NCBI GenBank assembly: GCA_028285545.1
Contig: JANQPA010000017.1
Coordinates: 1 to 64,000, forward strand
DNA from: Saprospiraceae bacterium
GTDB taxonomy: Bacteria > Bacteroidota > Bacteroidia > Chitinophagales > Saprospiraceae
Length of the DNA: 64,000 bases
Reading direction: 5' to 3'
The notes under the pieces were generated by a model. The model ran no database searches. It worked only from the letters and a program-made list of their open reading frames with translations, and was not told the DNA's origin. The translations under genes were made by a program, and so were the position numbers. This document shows, in pieces, positions 44,506 to 53,530 of the stretch; position 1 is the stretch's first letter, and every line of letters begins with the position of its first letter.

Positions 44506-44616
44506 CTTCAAGTTCGTCCCGTCAATTTCAAATTCATCCCGATTTTTTCAGCTTAATCACTCTTTTTTGACAGGATCAAAAAAGAGGAGCTTATTTGTTG
44601 AAAAAACAATCAAACA

Positions 44617-45636
44617 ATGCAAAAATTAATCTTATTCATCGTGCTTTTTATGACCTATTCTGCTTCTTCTTGTTCCGCTCAAAAGAGCCTGGGTGAGAAT
44701 CCTGCGGATCAGAACAAACATTCCATTGATCGCCAGAAGGACATTCAAACCATCTTGCATATTACCGAAAACTATATTTGCAACCCGCTCTGGTTAAATA
44801 CTCCTGAATGGAAAACTTTTACGGATGAACTTCAATCTTCAGAAATGCAGCGTTTAAATTTTGAAGAATTTGTCCAGACTTTTAATAGAATGAAAAATGA
44901 TCTCCCATTTTCACATTTTTATCTTACTCCTACCAAAAGAAATAGTACAAAAAATGAGAATAAGCCAGCTCCCTTTGAGTTGTCGGAATTAAATAACCAA
45001 ACTGTTTTACTTACGATTCGTTCATTTGTGTCAGATGCTCCAGCTATGATTGAAATTGTGAAACAAATCGCAGCAGGAAAATATCCTAATTTGATTATCG
45101 ACCTTCGGAATAATACAGGAGGAACATTGGATGCTGCAGTTGTTCTTGGGCGTTTTTTGACCAATGAGGCTATTGATGCCGGGGCATATCTTTCCAGAAA
45201 ATGGTTTTTAGAAAATGGCCGGTATCCCTTAAAAGAAGAAATTGAAAACTTCCCTGTTTTACAGGATATGAGCTTTGATGGTTTCGGTAAAATGTTGAAT
45301 CAACATGGGATATTTCGGATGATCTTACCTTCACACTCCAATCCTGTTTATCAAGGAAAAGTTTTTGTATTAACCAACGGGATAACAGGTAGTACATGTG
45401 AGCCTTTAGTGGATCGCTTAAAAAGAACGAAACGTGCTGTTATTGTAGGAGAAAAAACTGCTGGTGGTATGTTGAGTGGTCGATATTTTACCATAAATTC
45501 GGACCTGAAAATGTTCCTTCCGGTAGCGGATTACATTACTGCAGAAGGAACAAGAATTGATAAAATAGGAATTCATCCAAATATTGAAGTCAGATCTGCT
45601 AATGCTTTGAATTATGTGTTGAAGGAGCTGCTTTAA
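44617..45636 (+). CDS. S41-family peptidase-like protein
   Basis: A 339-residue protein with signal peptide (MQKLILFIVLFMTYSASSCS; a lipobox-like ASSC is present). The S41 core shows LLTIRSFVSDAPAM, NLIIDLRNNTGGTLDAAVVL, the probable nucleophile serine in VLTNGITGSTCEPLVD and the lysine-bearing VGEKTAGGMLSG. That Ser-Lys spacing matches CtpA-like dyads better than the other two S41 proteins here. No PDZ domain is visible. Its position after the membrane LytTR gene suggests regulated expression. Confidence 0.88.
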   Translation: MQKLILFIVLFMTYSASSCSAQKSLGENPADQNKHSIDRQKDIQTILHITENYICNPLWLNTPEWKTFTDELQSSEMQRLNFEEFVQTFNRMKNDLPFSHFYLTPTKRNSTKNENKPAPFELSELNNQTVLLTIRSFVSDAPAMIEIVKQIAAGKYPNLIIDLRNNTGGTLDAAVVLGRFLTNEAIDAGAYLSRKWFLENGRYPLKEEIENFPVLQDMSFDGFGKMLNQHGIFRMILPSHSNPVYQGKVFVLTNGITGSTCEPLVDRLKRTKRAVIVGEKTAGGMLSGRYFTINSDLKMFLPVADYITAEGTRIDKIGIHPNIEVRSANALNYVLKELL

Positions 45637-45994
45637 TTGAGGATTCTAAAAACCCACCAAAAGGGGATGAATAGACATCTTAAGGATTAATAACGAACAG
45701 AATTGAATGTTTAGTGATGAAGGATTTGAGATGCTATAGTTCCATGGTTCCTGGGTTCCATGTTCCGTGTATAGTATTGCTGAAGAAAAGGGATTGCTGT
45801 TATTTGAAATTTTTTTCTTGCGCAACCACCTTCAATTATCAGGTATCTGGATAATTTCACAGATATTCTTTTGCGAAATTGGCGAAATCTGCGTGGGAAA
45901 AAAGTTCAAATAAGCAACTTTACTTTCAATAAAGCAATCCCTAAATGAACCCCGGAACCATTTTCTAACCCAAATTTTCAAAACGACAAAGCTT
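45637..45994. other. Intergenic region with one dispersed repeat
   Basis: No gene is supported. GCGAAATTGGCGAAATCTGC with a GTGGGAAAAAAG end (45873-45904) belongs to the same kind of dispersed repeat as 32905-32945. A run of GGTTCC/TTCCATG words at 45740-45770 is low complexity. Confidence 0.5.
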
Positions 45995-46390
45995 ATGTTT
46001 TTAAAAAAATCAAATTTCCTTTTCTTAGGAATGTTCCTATTTATTCTTTCCTGCCAAAAGAATGCTACCAAATCAGGAATAGAAGGCCATTGGCTAATGC
46101 ATGCTGTATATCAGGAAGGAAATGACGTAAGTGCAGAGCATAATCCTGAGAAAGATCGATACATTATCTTTACTGAGGATGGTTCTTTCGAAACAGGAGG
46201 GACTCCCTGGGGTAAAAACACAGGAAAATATACTTATAATGAGGCTGAAAATTCTTTATTCCTGGATAGCGATGCTGGAGAGGAAGATGATAGCCGCTGG
46301 AGAACAACACTTAAAAAAGATACATTAATATGGCAAGGAGTTGGAACTGCCTGGGCAGAAGCTTTTCAGATTGTCAATGTAAGAAATTGA
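45995..46390 (+). CDS. Lipocalin-like lipoprotein
   Basis: A 131-residue lipoprotein (lipobox FLFILSC). The mature domain has the small-barrel start GIEGHWLMHAVYQEGNDV, strand pairs DRYIIFTEDGSFETGG and GKYTYNEAENSLFLDSD, and ends DTLIWQGVGTAWAEAFQIVN, consistent with lipocalin-like (DUF4488/5004-type) proteins of Bacteroidota. No ligand-specific residues stand out. It is probably attached to the outer membrane. It appears to be monocistronic. Confidence 0.75.
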   Translation: MFLKKSNFLFLGMFLFILSCQKNATKSGIEGHWLMHAVYQEGNDVSAEHNPEKDRYIIFTEDGSFETGGTPWGKNTGKYTYNEAENSLFLDSDAGEEDDSRWRTTLKKDTLIWQGVGTAWAEAFQIVNVRN

Positions 46391-46558
46391 GTAGGACGAA
46401 CAATTAATTGAGTATCGGAAGGAATGTTTTAAGCATTTCTTCCTACTCAAAAGAGGCTTTAACCAATCACTTTATCCGGCCATCGAATCATTTAGCCTTT
46501 TTAAATAATTATTAAGCTTTCATATTGGATGCAAAATTAAACAGACAATACATCCGAT

Positions 46559-47068
46559 ATGAATCAAATAAGCGAGCTGCTTCAATCAGTTAAAATTCAT
46601 GTACAAAGTCAAGGTTTAGATAATGTACTCGAGCTACTTTCAATATTTGAAAACTATGATAGTTGTGAATGGGAAAATTACTTGCAGAAAGAATTAAAGG
46701 ATGAGGACAGTCTGGTTTTTCACCAAGATCATGATTTTAAACTTTTACTGATCAGGTGGGATAAGGGCAAGAAAAGTAAAATACATGGTCATCCGCAAGG
46801 GGGAGGTTTGATCAAAGTCTTATCCGGTGCCTTACTTGAATCCCGTTTTGATAGTGGAAACCCTCAAAAGATGATTGGTCAATTTGAATGCAAAACTGGA
46901 CAGTTAAGTTATATTCATGATGAGTTGGGATTCCATATTATTGAAAATCCATACTCTGAAACAGCTATTTCCCTGCATTTATATACTCCTGGAATATATG
47001 CTGCAAAAATAATAGAAAGGACAAATGAGAATAATGATCATGAAAAGGGCATTAAGTCTGCTGCCTGA
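46559..47068 (+). CDS. Cysteine dioxygenase-like cupin protein
   Basis: The 169-residue protein has the cupin core of type I cysteine dioxygenases: LLIRWDKGKKSKIHGHPQGG with the first two metal-ligand histidines (H-x-H), GLIKVLSGALLESRF, and DELGFHIIENPYS with the third histidine. HLYTPGIYAAK closes the barrel. Members oxidise cysteine or other thiols with iron. The chain is a little shorter than classic enzymes, so substrate preference is open. It has no visible operon partners. Confidence 0.85.
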   Translation: MNQISELLQSVKIHVQSQGLDNVLELLSIFENYDSCEWENYLQKELKDEDSLVFHQDHDFKLLLIRWDKGKKSKIHGHPQGGGLIKVLSGALLESRFDSGNPQKMIGQFECKTGQLSYIHDELGFHIIENPYSETAISLHLYTPGIYAAKIIERTNENNDHEKGIKSAA

Positions 47069-47275
47069 GCAGAATTTATCCTATTTTAACCTGGTCTATT
47101 TCTTCTCAATCCAATTCTAATGATCCCCTAAGGTGGTCTCCTTGGGAGCAATTTTATTTTTACGTTTTTGCTATTCTTCACTTCCTCACAAGATAGCCTA
47201 CCTCATAATTAATTCTTTCTTCCAAAACTTTGTAATTTGCCTACTACCTTTTGAAAATTTACTCAAAACCTTTAC

Positions 47276-50200
47276 ATGAAAAAGCTAATCACTTTCCTTT
47301 GTTCTTTTTTCATCACATTATCTCTTTTTTCGCAGGAAATTCCTGCTTCCTGGTATCAGGATTTAGAATACCGACTAATTGGGCCCTTTCGGGCTAGTCG
47401 GACTGTTGGAGCGGTGGGAATACCTTCTCAGCCTAACGTTTTTTTTGTTGGGGTTAATAATGGGGGTGTTTGGAAAACCGATGATTTCGGCCGCACCTGG
47501 AACCCTATTTTCGATGATGCACCTACTGGCTCTGTAGGAGATATCGCTGTTTCACCGAACCAGCCTGACATCATTTATGTAGGAAGTGGGGAAGGATTGC
47601 ATCGCCCCGACCTGGGAGTTGGGGATGGGATGTTTAAGTCTACTGATGGAGGGCAAACCTGGACCCATATGGGCTTAGGAGACATCCAGCAGGTAGCCAG
47701 GGTAATTGTACATCCTACCAATCCTGACATTGTTTTTGTAGCTGGACTAGGACACCCTTATGGACCTAATGAAGAAAGGGGAGTTTTCCGTACTAAAAAT
47801 GGAGGACAAACCTGGGAAAAAGTTCATTACATTGATCATAATACTGGTGCAATACAAGTAGAATTTGACCCCAATAATCCCAACATTCTTTTTGCTTCCA
47901 TGTGGGAACACAGGGAGGGACCCTGGGAAAATGCACGCTTCCTAGGCGTAAATAGTGGTTTGTATAAGTCTACAGATGGAGGAGATACCTGGGGTCAAAT
48001 TACCACCGGGCTGCCCACAGGAGAACAAGGCCTGGGTAGAGTAGGGGTGTGTATTGCACCTAGTAATTCCAACAGAATGTATGCTACCGTTGATGCCGGA
48101 AGCCGTGGTGGCGTCTATAGAAGTGATGACGCGGGGGAGAGCTGGCGACGGATAACTGATGATTATCGGATTTGGGGGCGTGGAGGTGACTTTGGAGAAC
48201 TAAAAGTTCATCCCGAGAATCCAGATGTTGTCTTCTCCGGAAATATTGCCTCTTATCGATCAGATGATGCTGGGCAAACCTGGACTTCAATCAAAGGTGC
48301 TCCTGGTGGAGATGATTATCATCGGATTTGGATTAATCCTAACCAACCTGATATTATGATTTTTGCTGCTGATCAGGGAGCAACCATTACGGTTAATGGA
48401 GGAAAAACCTGGAGTTCCTGGTATAACCAACCCACTTCTCAAATCTATCATGTAACTACCGATAATCAATTTCCTTACTGGGTTTATGGAGGTCAGCAAG
48501 AGAGTGGTGCCATAGGTACTGCAAGCCGAGGTGATGGTGGCCAAATTTCCTTCCGCGAATTTATTGGTGTAGGCTCAGATGAATATGCCTATATAGCGCC
48601 GGATCCTTTAAACCCGGATATTATTTACGGAGGTCGTTTGATGAAGTACAACAAAAAAACTGGGCAAAGCCAAAATGTAGCTCCGGAGGCAGTGCGATCA
48701 GGGAAATATAGAATATTACGTACGATGCCTTTGATGTTCCATCCGGCAGATCCTAAAATGTTATTATTTGCTACCAATGTTTTATGGAAAACGACTTCTG
48801 GGGGCTATGATTGGCAGATTATCAGCCCGGATTTAAGTCGGGAAAAACCGGAGTTATCAGAAAGTATCGGAGATTTTCGGACGCCCCAAATGGAAACCAT
48901 GGCTCGCAGGGGAGTTATTTATGCCCTAAGTCCTTCGCCTCTGGATGTAGATATTATTTGGGCTGGCACCGACGATGGTCTGGTGCATCAAACCCGTGAT
49001 GGCGGGGCAAGCTGGACAGATATAACTCCACCTGAAGTAAAATCCTGGGATAAAGTCTCCCAGATCGATGCAGGACATTTTGATGAAGCTACTGCCTATA
49101 TCGCCATCAATTCTATTCGAAAAGATGATATGCGGCCTCATATATACAAAACCCATGATCATGGTACTACCTGGACTCGAATAGTGAATGGCATGAATGA
49201 AATGGGACCTGTTAATGTTGTTCGGGAAGATCCCAAGCAGGCTGGCTTGTTGTTTGCAGGTACGGAACGTGAAGTATATTTTTCCGTAGATGATGGAGCA
49301 AATTGGCAATCCTTGAGAATGAATATGCCCGCTTCCTCTATCCGCGATTTAGTGATTCATGAAAATGATTTGGTTATTGGAACACATGGCCGTTCAATTT
49401 ATATATTGGATGATATTGCGCCCTTGCGGGAAATGGCGAAAGTGGTGGCTTCCGGGAAAACACATCTGTTTAATCCATCGGCAGCCTTGAGGGTGCGTTG
49501 GAATATGTTCTCAGATACTCCTTTACCTCCTGAAGAACCTACCGGACAAAATCCTCCCGATGGAGCCATTCTGGATTATGTTTTATCAACAAATGCTTCT
49601 AAAGTAAGCCTCGAAATTCGTGATGAAAAAGATGGACTGGTGCGATCCTATTCTAGTGATGATGTGCCGGAAAATGTAGATCCCAATACCTTAGCCCACC
49701 CAACCTATTGGATTAGACCCAACCAAGAGTTATCGAATGAGGCTGGACATCATCGATTTGTTTGGGATTTGAGATATACACCTCCCCAGGAGACAAGAAG
49801 GCAGTTTTCAATTGCGGCCGTTCATAAAAATACTCCCAGTGGTCCCCAGGGACCTTTCGTCCATCCTGGAAAATATAAGGTCCGACTTATTGTTGATGGC
49901 TCTGCCCATGAGCAGGAGATTGAAGTCAAATTGGACCCCAGGGTCACCATAAACGAGGAAGATCTTTTGCTACAGACAAATTACTCCATGGCCTGCTATG
50001 TTGCACACAATGAAGCCTTAGCGATCCGAAGGACAATTGACGAATTATTGAGTGGAAACCTTGCTGGTTCTAAAAAGGAAGCACTAGAAAAATTAAGAGG
50101 AAATGGAGCACCTGGAAATCCAGACACTATGTATGGCAGTATTTACGATACTTCGGTAGAAGATGAAACGGTGGTAGGTTTGCAGCATAAATTTTTATTC

Positions 50201-50317
50201 CTTCTGAATTTATTACAGCAGGCAGATGCACGTCCTACTCCACAGGCAATGGAAGGGGTGCAATTATTACAGGACAGATTAAATGGACTGAGGAAAAGGT
50301 TAACTTCCATTAGGTGA
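47276..50317 (+). CDS. VPS10/sortilin-like Asp-box beta-propeller protein
   Basis: A 1013-residue secreted protein (signal MKKLITFLCSFFITLSLFSQ). Residues about 30-700 contain at least nine Asp-box motifs (for example STDGGQTWTHM, TKNGGQTWEKV, STDGGDTWGQI, SDDAGESWRRI, TRDGGASWTDI and SVDDGANWQSL), giving a 10-bladed-type VPS10 or two-propeller fold. GTHGRSIYILDD marks the propeller end. A beta-sandwich (about 730-890) and a helical tail follow. These proteins are common in Bacteroidota and are often annotated as glycosyl hydrolases without proof. The gene ends at a strong hairpin. Confidence 0.9.
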   Translation: MKKLITFLCSFFITLSLFSQEIPASWYQDLEYRLIGPFRASRTVGAVGIPSQPNVFFVGVNNGGVWKTDDFGRTWNPIFDDAPTGSVGDIAVSPNQPDIIYVGSGEGLHRPDLGVGDGMFKSTDGGQTWTHMGLGDIQQVARVIVHPTNPDIVFVAGLGHPYGPNEERGVFRTKNGGQTWEKVHYIDHNTGAIQVEFDPNNPNILFASMWEHREGPWENARFLGVNSGLYKSTDGGDTWGQITTGLPTGEQGLGRVGVCIAPSNSNRMYATVDAGSRGGVYRSDDAGESWRRITDDYRIWGRGGDFGELKVHPENPDVVFSGNIASYRSDDAGQTWTSIKGAPGGDDYHRIWINPNQPDIMIFAADQGATITVNGGKTWSSWYNQPTSQIYHVTTDNQFPYWVYGGQQESGAIGTASRGDGGQISFREFIGVGSDEYAYIAPDPLNPDIIYGGRLMKYNKKTGQSQNVAPEAVRSGKYRILRTMPLMFHPADPKMLLFATNVLWKTTSGGYDWQIISPDLSREKPELSESIGDFRTPQMETMARRGVIYALSPSPLDVDIIWAGTDDGLVHQTRDGGASWTDITPPEVKSWDKVSQIDAGHFDEATAYIAINSIRKDDMRPHIYKTHDHGTTWTRIVNGMNEMGPVNVVREDPKQAGLLFAGTEREVYFSVDDGANWQSLRMNMPASSIRDLVIHENDLVIGTHGRSIYILDDIAPLREMAKVVASGKTHLFNPSAALRVRWNMFSDTPLPPEEPTGQNPPDGAILDYVLSTNASKVSLEIRDEKDGLVRSYSSDDVPENVDPNTLAHPTYWIRPNQELSNEAGHHRFVWDLRYTPPQETRRQFSIAAVHKNTPSGPQGPFVHPGKYKVRLIVDGSAHEQEIEVKLDPRVTINEEDLLLQTNYSMACYVAHNEALAIRRTIDELLSGNLAGSKKEALEKLRGNGAPGNPDTMYGSIYDTSVEDETVVGLQHKFLFLLNLLQQADARPTPQAMEGVQLLQDRLNGLRKRLTSIR

Positions 50318-50353
50318 TTTTAGAGCCAGGGAGCGAAACTCCCCGGCTCTAAA
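50318..50353 (+). terminator. Hairpin terminator of the VPS10 gene
   Basis: TTTAGAGCCAGGGAG pairs with CTCCCCGGCTCTAAA around CGAAA with one wobble. It starts directly after the stop codon. The downstream tract is A-rich, so on the + strand termination would rely on the stem; on the other strand a T-run precedes it. Confidence 0.65.
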
Positions 50354-50358
50354 AAAAT

Positions 50359-50398
50359 AATAATAATGATTGCGGCACCTACCGCAATCATTATTATT
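50359..50398 (-). terminator. Hairpin over the DUF885 stop codon
   Basis: AATAATAATGATTGCGG and CCGCAATCATTATTATT are perfect 17-base arms with a CACCTA loop. The stop codon of the minus-strand gene (50394-50396) lies in the right arm. On the minus strand the stem is followed by TATTATTTTTTT, a good intrinsic terminator. Confidence 0.75.
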
Positions 50399-52064
50399 TT
50401 AAAACTTTTTCCAGCATCGATTTGTCTCCTGTCATCTGCCAATAAACCAAAGAAACAGGAATAATGCCCACACGATTCAACTCATCCATAAACTCCTTCA
50501 AAACAAAATTTCCATTTCTTTGGCGAGCATATTCAGCAATAAGTTTATCAATCTCTAATTTTCCAATGACATAACTGGTGCCGTAAGCTGGTTGCCGGAG
50601 ATAAAATTGCTCTTCATGGGTAATTGTCCCACCATCTGCTGGCAATAAACCCCAGGGCGTCCATTTTGAGGCAAATTCACAAGACTCTTCTAAAGACATT
50701 TCCAGGCCATGCTGGTACAAACCTCCCAGACCACGGGCTGCACGTTGAGCCAATAAAATCCAGATAAGCTCCTTGGCCCTGGGGCGGTTTTCTAGTAGAC
50801 CTGCATTCATCATTAATTCTTCCATGGCAGTAGCAAGCCCTTCAGCACGGCCATCAAAAATATTATATCGAAGAGGCACTTTTCGGATAGGACTTTCATT
50901 GGGTTCTTCCCGCATACGGGCTAATTCAATCCAATGATAATGGTGGGTTCGCATTACAATAGCGTCTCTGTAGCCAATCTCAGCAAAAAAACCACGGATT
51001 CCATCATTAGGTGAAAAACGACCTATTTTTGCCCTGAGGGCTGGGTCCATATAGTCTTTAGTGCTTAAAACTTCATTGTCCTCAAGGAAGGCCATAAATT
51101 CAGTAACTGCCCCATTTAGTTCTTGGTCATACTGCTCAGCATTATTGAACTTTTCCAGCTTTGGCAAACTCCGATGGCGGTGTTCAAACAATCGAAGGGA
51201 ACTATGGGACCGTGCTAATTCCCGTTCCATCAGGAGCACCTCTTCTTCCCAGGTGTAAGGCAAAAGATGGACGTTTTTTAAATTCCATGAATAATTTTCC
51301 TTGCCTACTCCTGAAGTGCCGGTTTTGGAAGGAGCCTGATTATCTAACCAATCTGCAAATTGATTGGAAGCTTCTTTTAACTCCAAGGTTGCGGTTTCCA
51401 GATCTGGAAAGTCAACCTTTATTCTATCTGCAAAGTTTTGTAGTGCCTGGCTTTGCTCACGGATACTCCTGGTTCCAGTAATCCATAAATCTCTCGCATC
51501 TCCTGTAAGGTTGATTTTTGCCTGGTCATACAAAGCAGTACCTTGCCTAAACCGTTGGGTGATCTCAGTGGCCTCCTTCTCTGAAAGTGGCCAGTCATAG
51601 TTCGGGAGTTCGATGCATCCATGAATATTCGGAGCTTCCCGTTCTGGTACATCGGAAGGATTTGGATAAAACCATACATAAAAAGCCGGATCCCTTGACC
51701 AGGGCTTTTTTACTCGATGGGCAAAATCCAGGCCATTCATTTCTGCCCATATTAAATACCAGTCAATTTGTTGTTTTATGGTCCATGCACTCGTATCTAC
51801 CGCATTCAATTGGTTTTGCCAGCTTTTAAGATCTTGAAACTGTTGGTCCATGGCTTCAATAGAATAATCAGGTACTCCATTGATCATTTTTGGCACTCTA
51901 AATGCCCGCCATTGGTGAAAAAAATCAACTAGTTGATCATATGAAGTAATTTCTGCTGAAGAAGGCAATGATTGAATATTGGAGTCCTGTTGAGTATTAT
52001 TACAGTAAAAAAAGAGAAGGATAAAAAGTGAAAAACAGATTGGTTTTAGTAGGCGAAGATTCAT
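50394..52064 (-). CDS. DUF885 family lipoprotein
   Basis: A 556-residue protein starting with a lipoprotein signal (ISLFILLFFYCNN, cysteine about residue 21). The DUF885 features are present: ERELARSHSSLRLFEHRHR in the middle, IVMRTHHYHWIELARMREEP, GRAEGLATAMEELMMNAGLL, and the C-terminal YGTSYVIGKLEIDKLIAEYA. The family resembles zinc carboxypeptidases in fold, but the usual HExxH appears modified here (the region around GLATAMEELM). It is probably periplasmic. It is the only gene in its direction in this block. Confidence 0.82.
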   Translation of the reverse strand: MNLRLLKPICFSLFILLFFYCNNTQQDSNIQSLPSSAEITSYDQLVDFFHQWRAFRVPKMINGVPDYSIEAMDQQFQDLKSWQNQLNAVDTSAWTIKQQIDWYLIWAEMNGLDFAHRVKKPWSRDPAFYVWFYPNPSDVPEREAPNIHGCIELPNYDWPLSEKEATEITQRFRQGTALYDQAKINLTGDARDLWITGTRSIREQSQALQNFADRIKVDFPDLETATLELKEASNQFADWLDNQAPSKTGTSGVGKENYSWNLKNVHLLPYTWEEEVLLMERELARSHSSLRLFEHRHRSLPKLEKFNNAEQYDQELNGAVTEFMAFLEDNEVLSTKDYMDPALRAKIGRFSPNDGIRGFFAEIGYRDAIVMRTHHYHWIELARMREEPNESPIRKVPLRYNIFDGRAEGLATAMEELMMNAGLLENRPRAKELIWILLAQRAARGLGGLYQHGLEMSLEESCEFASKWTPWGLLPADGGTITHEEQFYLRQPAYGTSYVIGKLEIDKLIAEYARQRNGNFVLKEFMDELNRVGIIPVSLVYWQMTGDKSMLEKVLK

Positions 52065-52242
52065 AATGCTGTAGTGATTAGATGAACTAATTTTGACCTT
52101 GCCTCAATTTTTTTGATTTTAAGGCATAAAAAGGCCTAATTTGTAATTCTCTAATCTACCTAAAAATCAGCAATTTAATAGAAAGGACTAGGAACCTGCT
52201 GCGCCAATTCAATTACTTTATCTACATTTAAAAAAAAAAATA

Positions 52243-52851
52243 ATGAAAGCAGATAAAGTTTATATCCCTGTCATTGCAGTTTTAGCTATAGGGGTAGGAT
52301 TTTACCCTTTTTTATATTTGATGACAAAAAATGAGGTTGGACTCTTGTCGGGCAAATCGGATGTCTTATTGAGTAGCGCCTTATGGATGTCGGCATTTTA
52401 CCTTCACATCATTCCGGGAGGAATTGCTCTTTTAATTGGCTGGCCTCAATTTGTAAAAAAACTTAGGAATAGGCGGATTGAATTCCATAGGGCCTTAGGA
52501 AAAATATACCTATTGGCCATTTTAACCAGCGGTGTTGCTGGGCTTTATTTGGCATTTTATGCAGAAGGGGGGGCTGTGGCACAAATTGGATTCTTAGGAT
52601 TAGCCATTTCCTGGTTATTTACAACAACTATGGCTTATATTACCATAAAGCAAAAAAAGATAGAAAGTCATCAAAATTGTATGATTAGATCCTATGCCTT
52701 ATGTTTTGCAGCAGTAACCTTGAGGATATGGCTACCTTTATTTACCAATGTTTGGGGTATGGACTTTATACCTGCCTATCGTATTATTGCCTGGCTAGCC
52801 TGGGTGCCTAATTTATTGGTAGCTGAATTAATTGTTAGAAAAAATAATTAA
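52243..52851 (+). CDS. DUF2306 membrane protein
   Basis: Six membrane helices are visible in 202 residues (IPVIAVLAIGVGFYPFLYL, SSALWMSAFYLHIIPGGIAL, KIYLLAILTSGVAGLYLAFY, IGFLGLAISWLFTTTMAYI, YALCFAAVTLRIWLPLF, IIAWLAWVPNLLVAEL). The DUF2306 markers are the HIIPGG histidine, RRIEFHRALGKIYL and HQNCMIRSYALCFAAVTLR. The conserved histidines suggest a haem or quinone site, though this is unproven. The HD gene follows 43 bases later on the same strand. Confidence 0.88.
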   Translation: MKADKVYIPVIAVLAIGVGFYPFLYLMTKNEVGLLSGKSDVLLSSALWMSAFYLHIIPGGIALLIGWPQFVKKLRNRRIEFHRALGKIYLLAILTSGVAGLYLAFYAEGGAVAQIGFLGLAISWLFTTTMAYITIKQKKIESHQNCMIRSYALCFAAVTLRIWLPLFTNVWGMDFIPAYRIIAWLAWVPNLLVAELIVRKNN

Positions 52852-52894
52852 ATCTTAAGCCAAACGATACTAAATCCATGTTAAAAAAGTAACT

Positions 52895-53461
52895 ATGAAT
52901 AGCAATCACCTTTGGTCTATCGAGAAAATCTCTAAAGCCTGGCACCTGGCCACACGTTTACATAATGGACAAAAATATGGCGGCCCCAAGGAAGGAGAAC
53001 ATGTGGAATATTTGAATCATATTGGAGGAGTTGTTTTTGAAATAATGAATGCTTTACAATATGAGAAAGTGCGAGATGCAGATCTGGCTATCCATTGCGC
53101 TATTCTGCATGATACTATTGAAGATACATCGGCGACTCTTGAAAAAATTGAAGAGCAATTTGGTAAAGAAGTAGCCGCTGGTGTTATGGCATTAACTAAA
53201 GATGAATCCATTACAGATAAAATGAAAAAGATGCAGGATAGCCTGGATAGGATTCTGTTGCAGCCTAAGGAAGTCTGGATGGTAAAAATGGCAGATCGGA
53301 TCGTCAACCTATCTCCTCCACCATATTATTGGAAGAATGAAAAAAAGGAAAGTTATCGTCAGGAGGCCATTATGATCTACGAAAATCTGAAAAATGGAAG
53401 CGATTATCTTGCCCATAGACTCGAAAATAAAATAGAAGTTTACAGTTCCTTTTTTGACTAA
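52895..53461 (+). CDS. HD-domain hydrolase related to (p)ppGpp hydrolases
   Basis: The 188-residue protein has the RelA/SpoT-like HD arrangement: SKAWHLATRLHNGQKYGG, VEYLNHIGGVV (first His), AIHCAILHDTIEDTSATLEK (HD motif) and MVKMADRIVNLSPPPYYW (last Asp). It lacks the synthetase and regulatory domains, so it resembles small MESH1/SAH-type enzymes. Whether it acts on (p)ppGpp or another nucleotide is unknown. It is adjacent to a DUF2306 gene and upstream of an M61-like gene. Confidence 0.85.
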   Translation: MNSNHLWSIEKISKAWHLATRLHNGQKYGGPKEGEHVEYLNHIGGVVFEIMNALQYEKVRDADLAIHCAILHDTIEDTSATLEKIEEQFGKEVAAGVMALTKDESITDKMKKMQDSLDRILLQPKEVWMVKMADRIVNLSPPPYYWKNEKKESYRQEAIMIYENLKNGSDYLAHRLENKIEVYSSFFD

Positions 53462-53530
53462 AATACAGACAATACAGCAACATAAAATAAAGGTGTTTTT
53501 AATAAAGTTTAATTCCCAAAACCCAAATTC

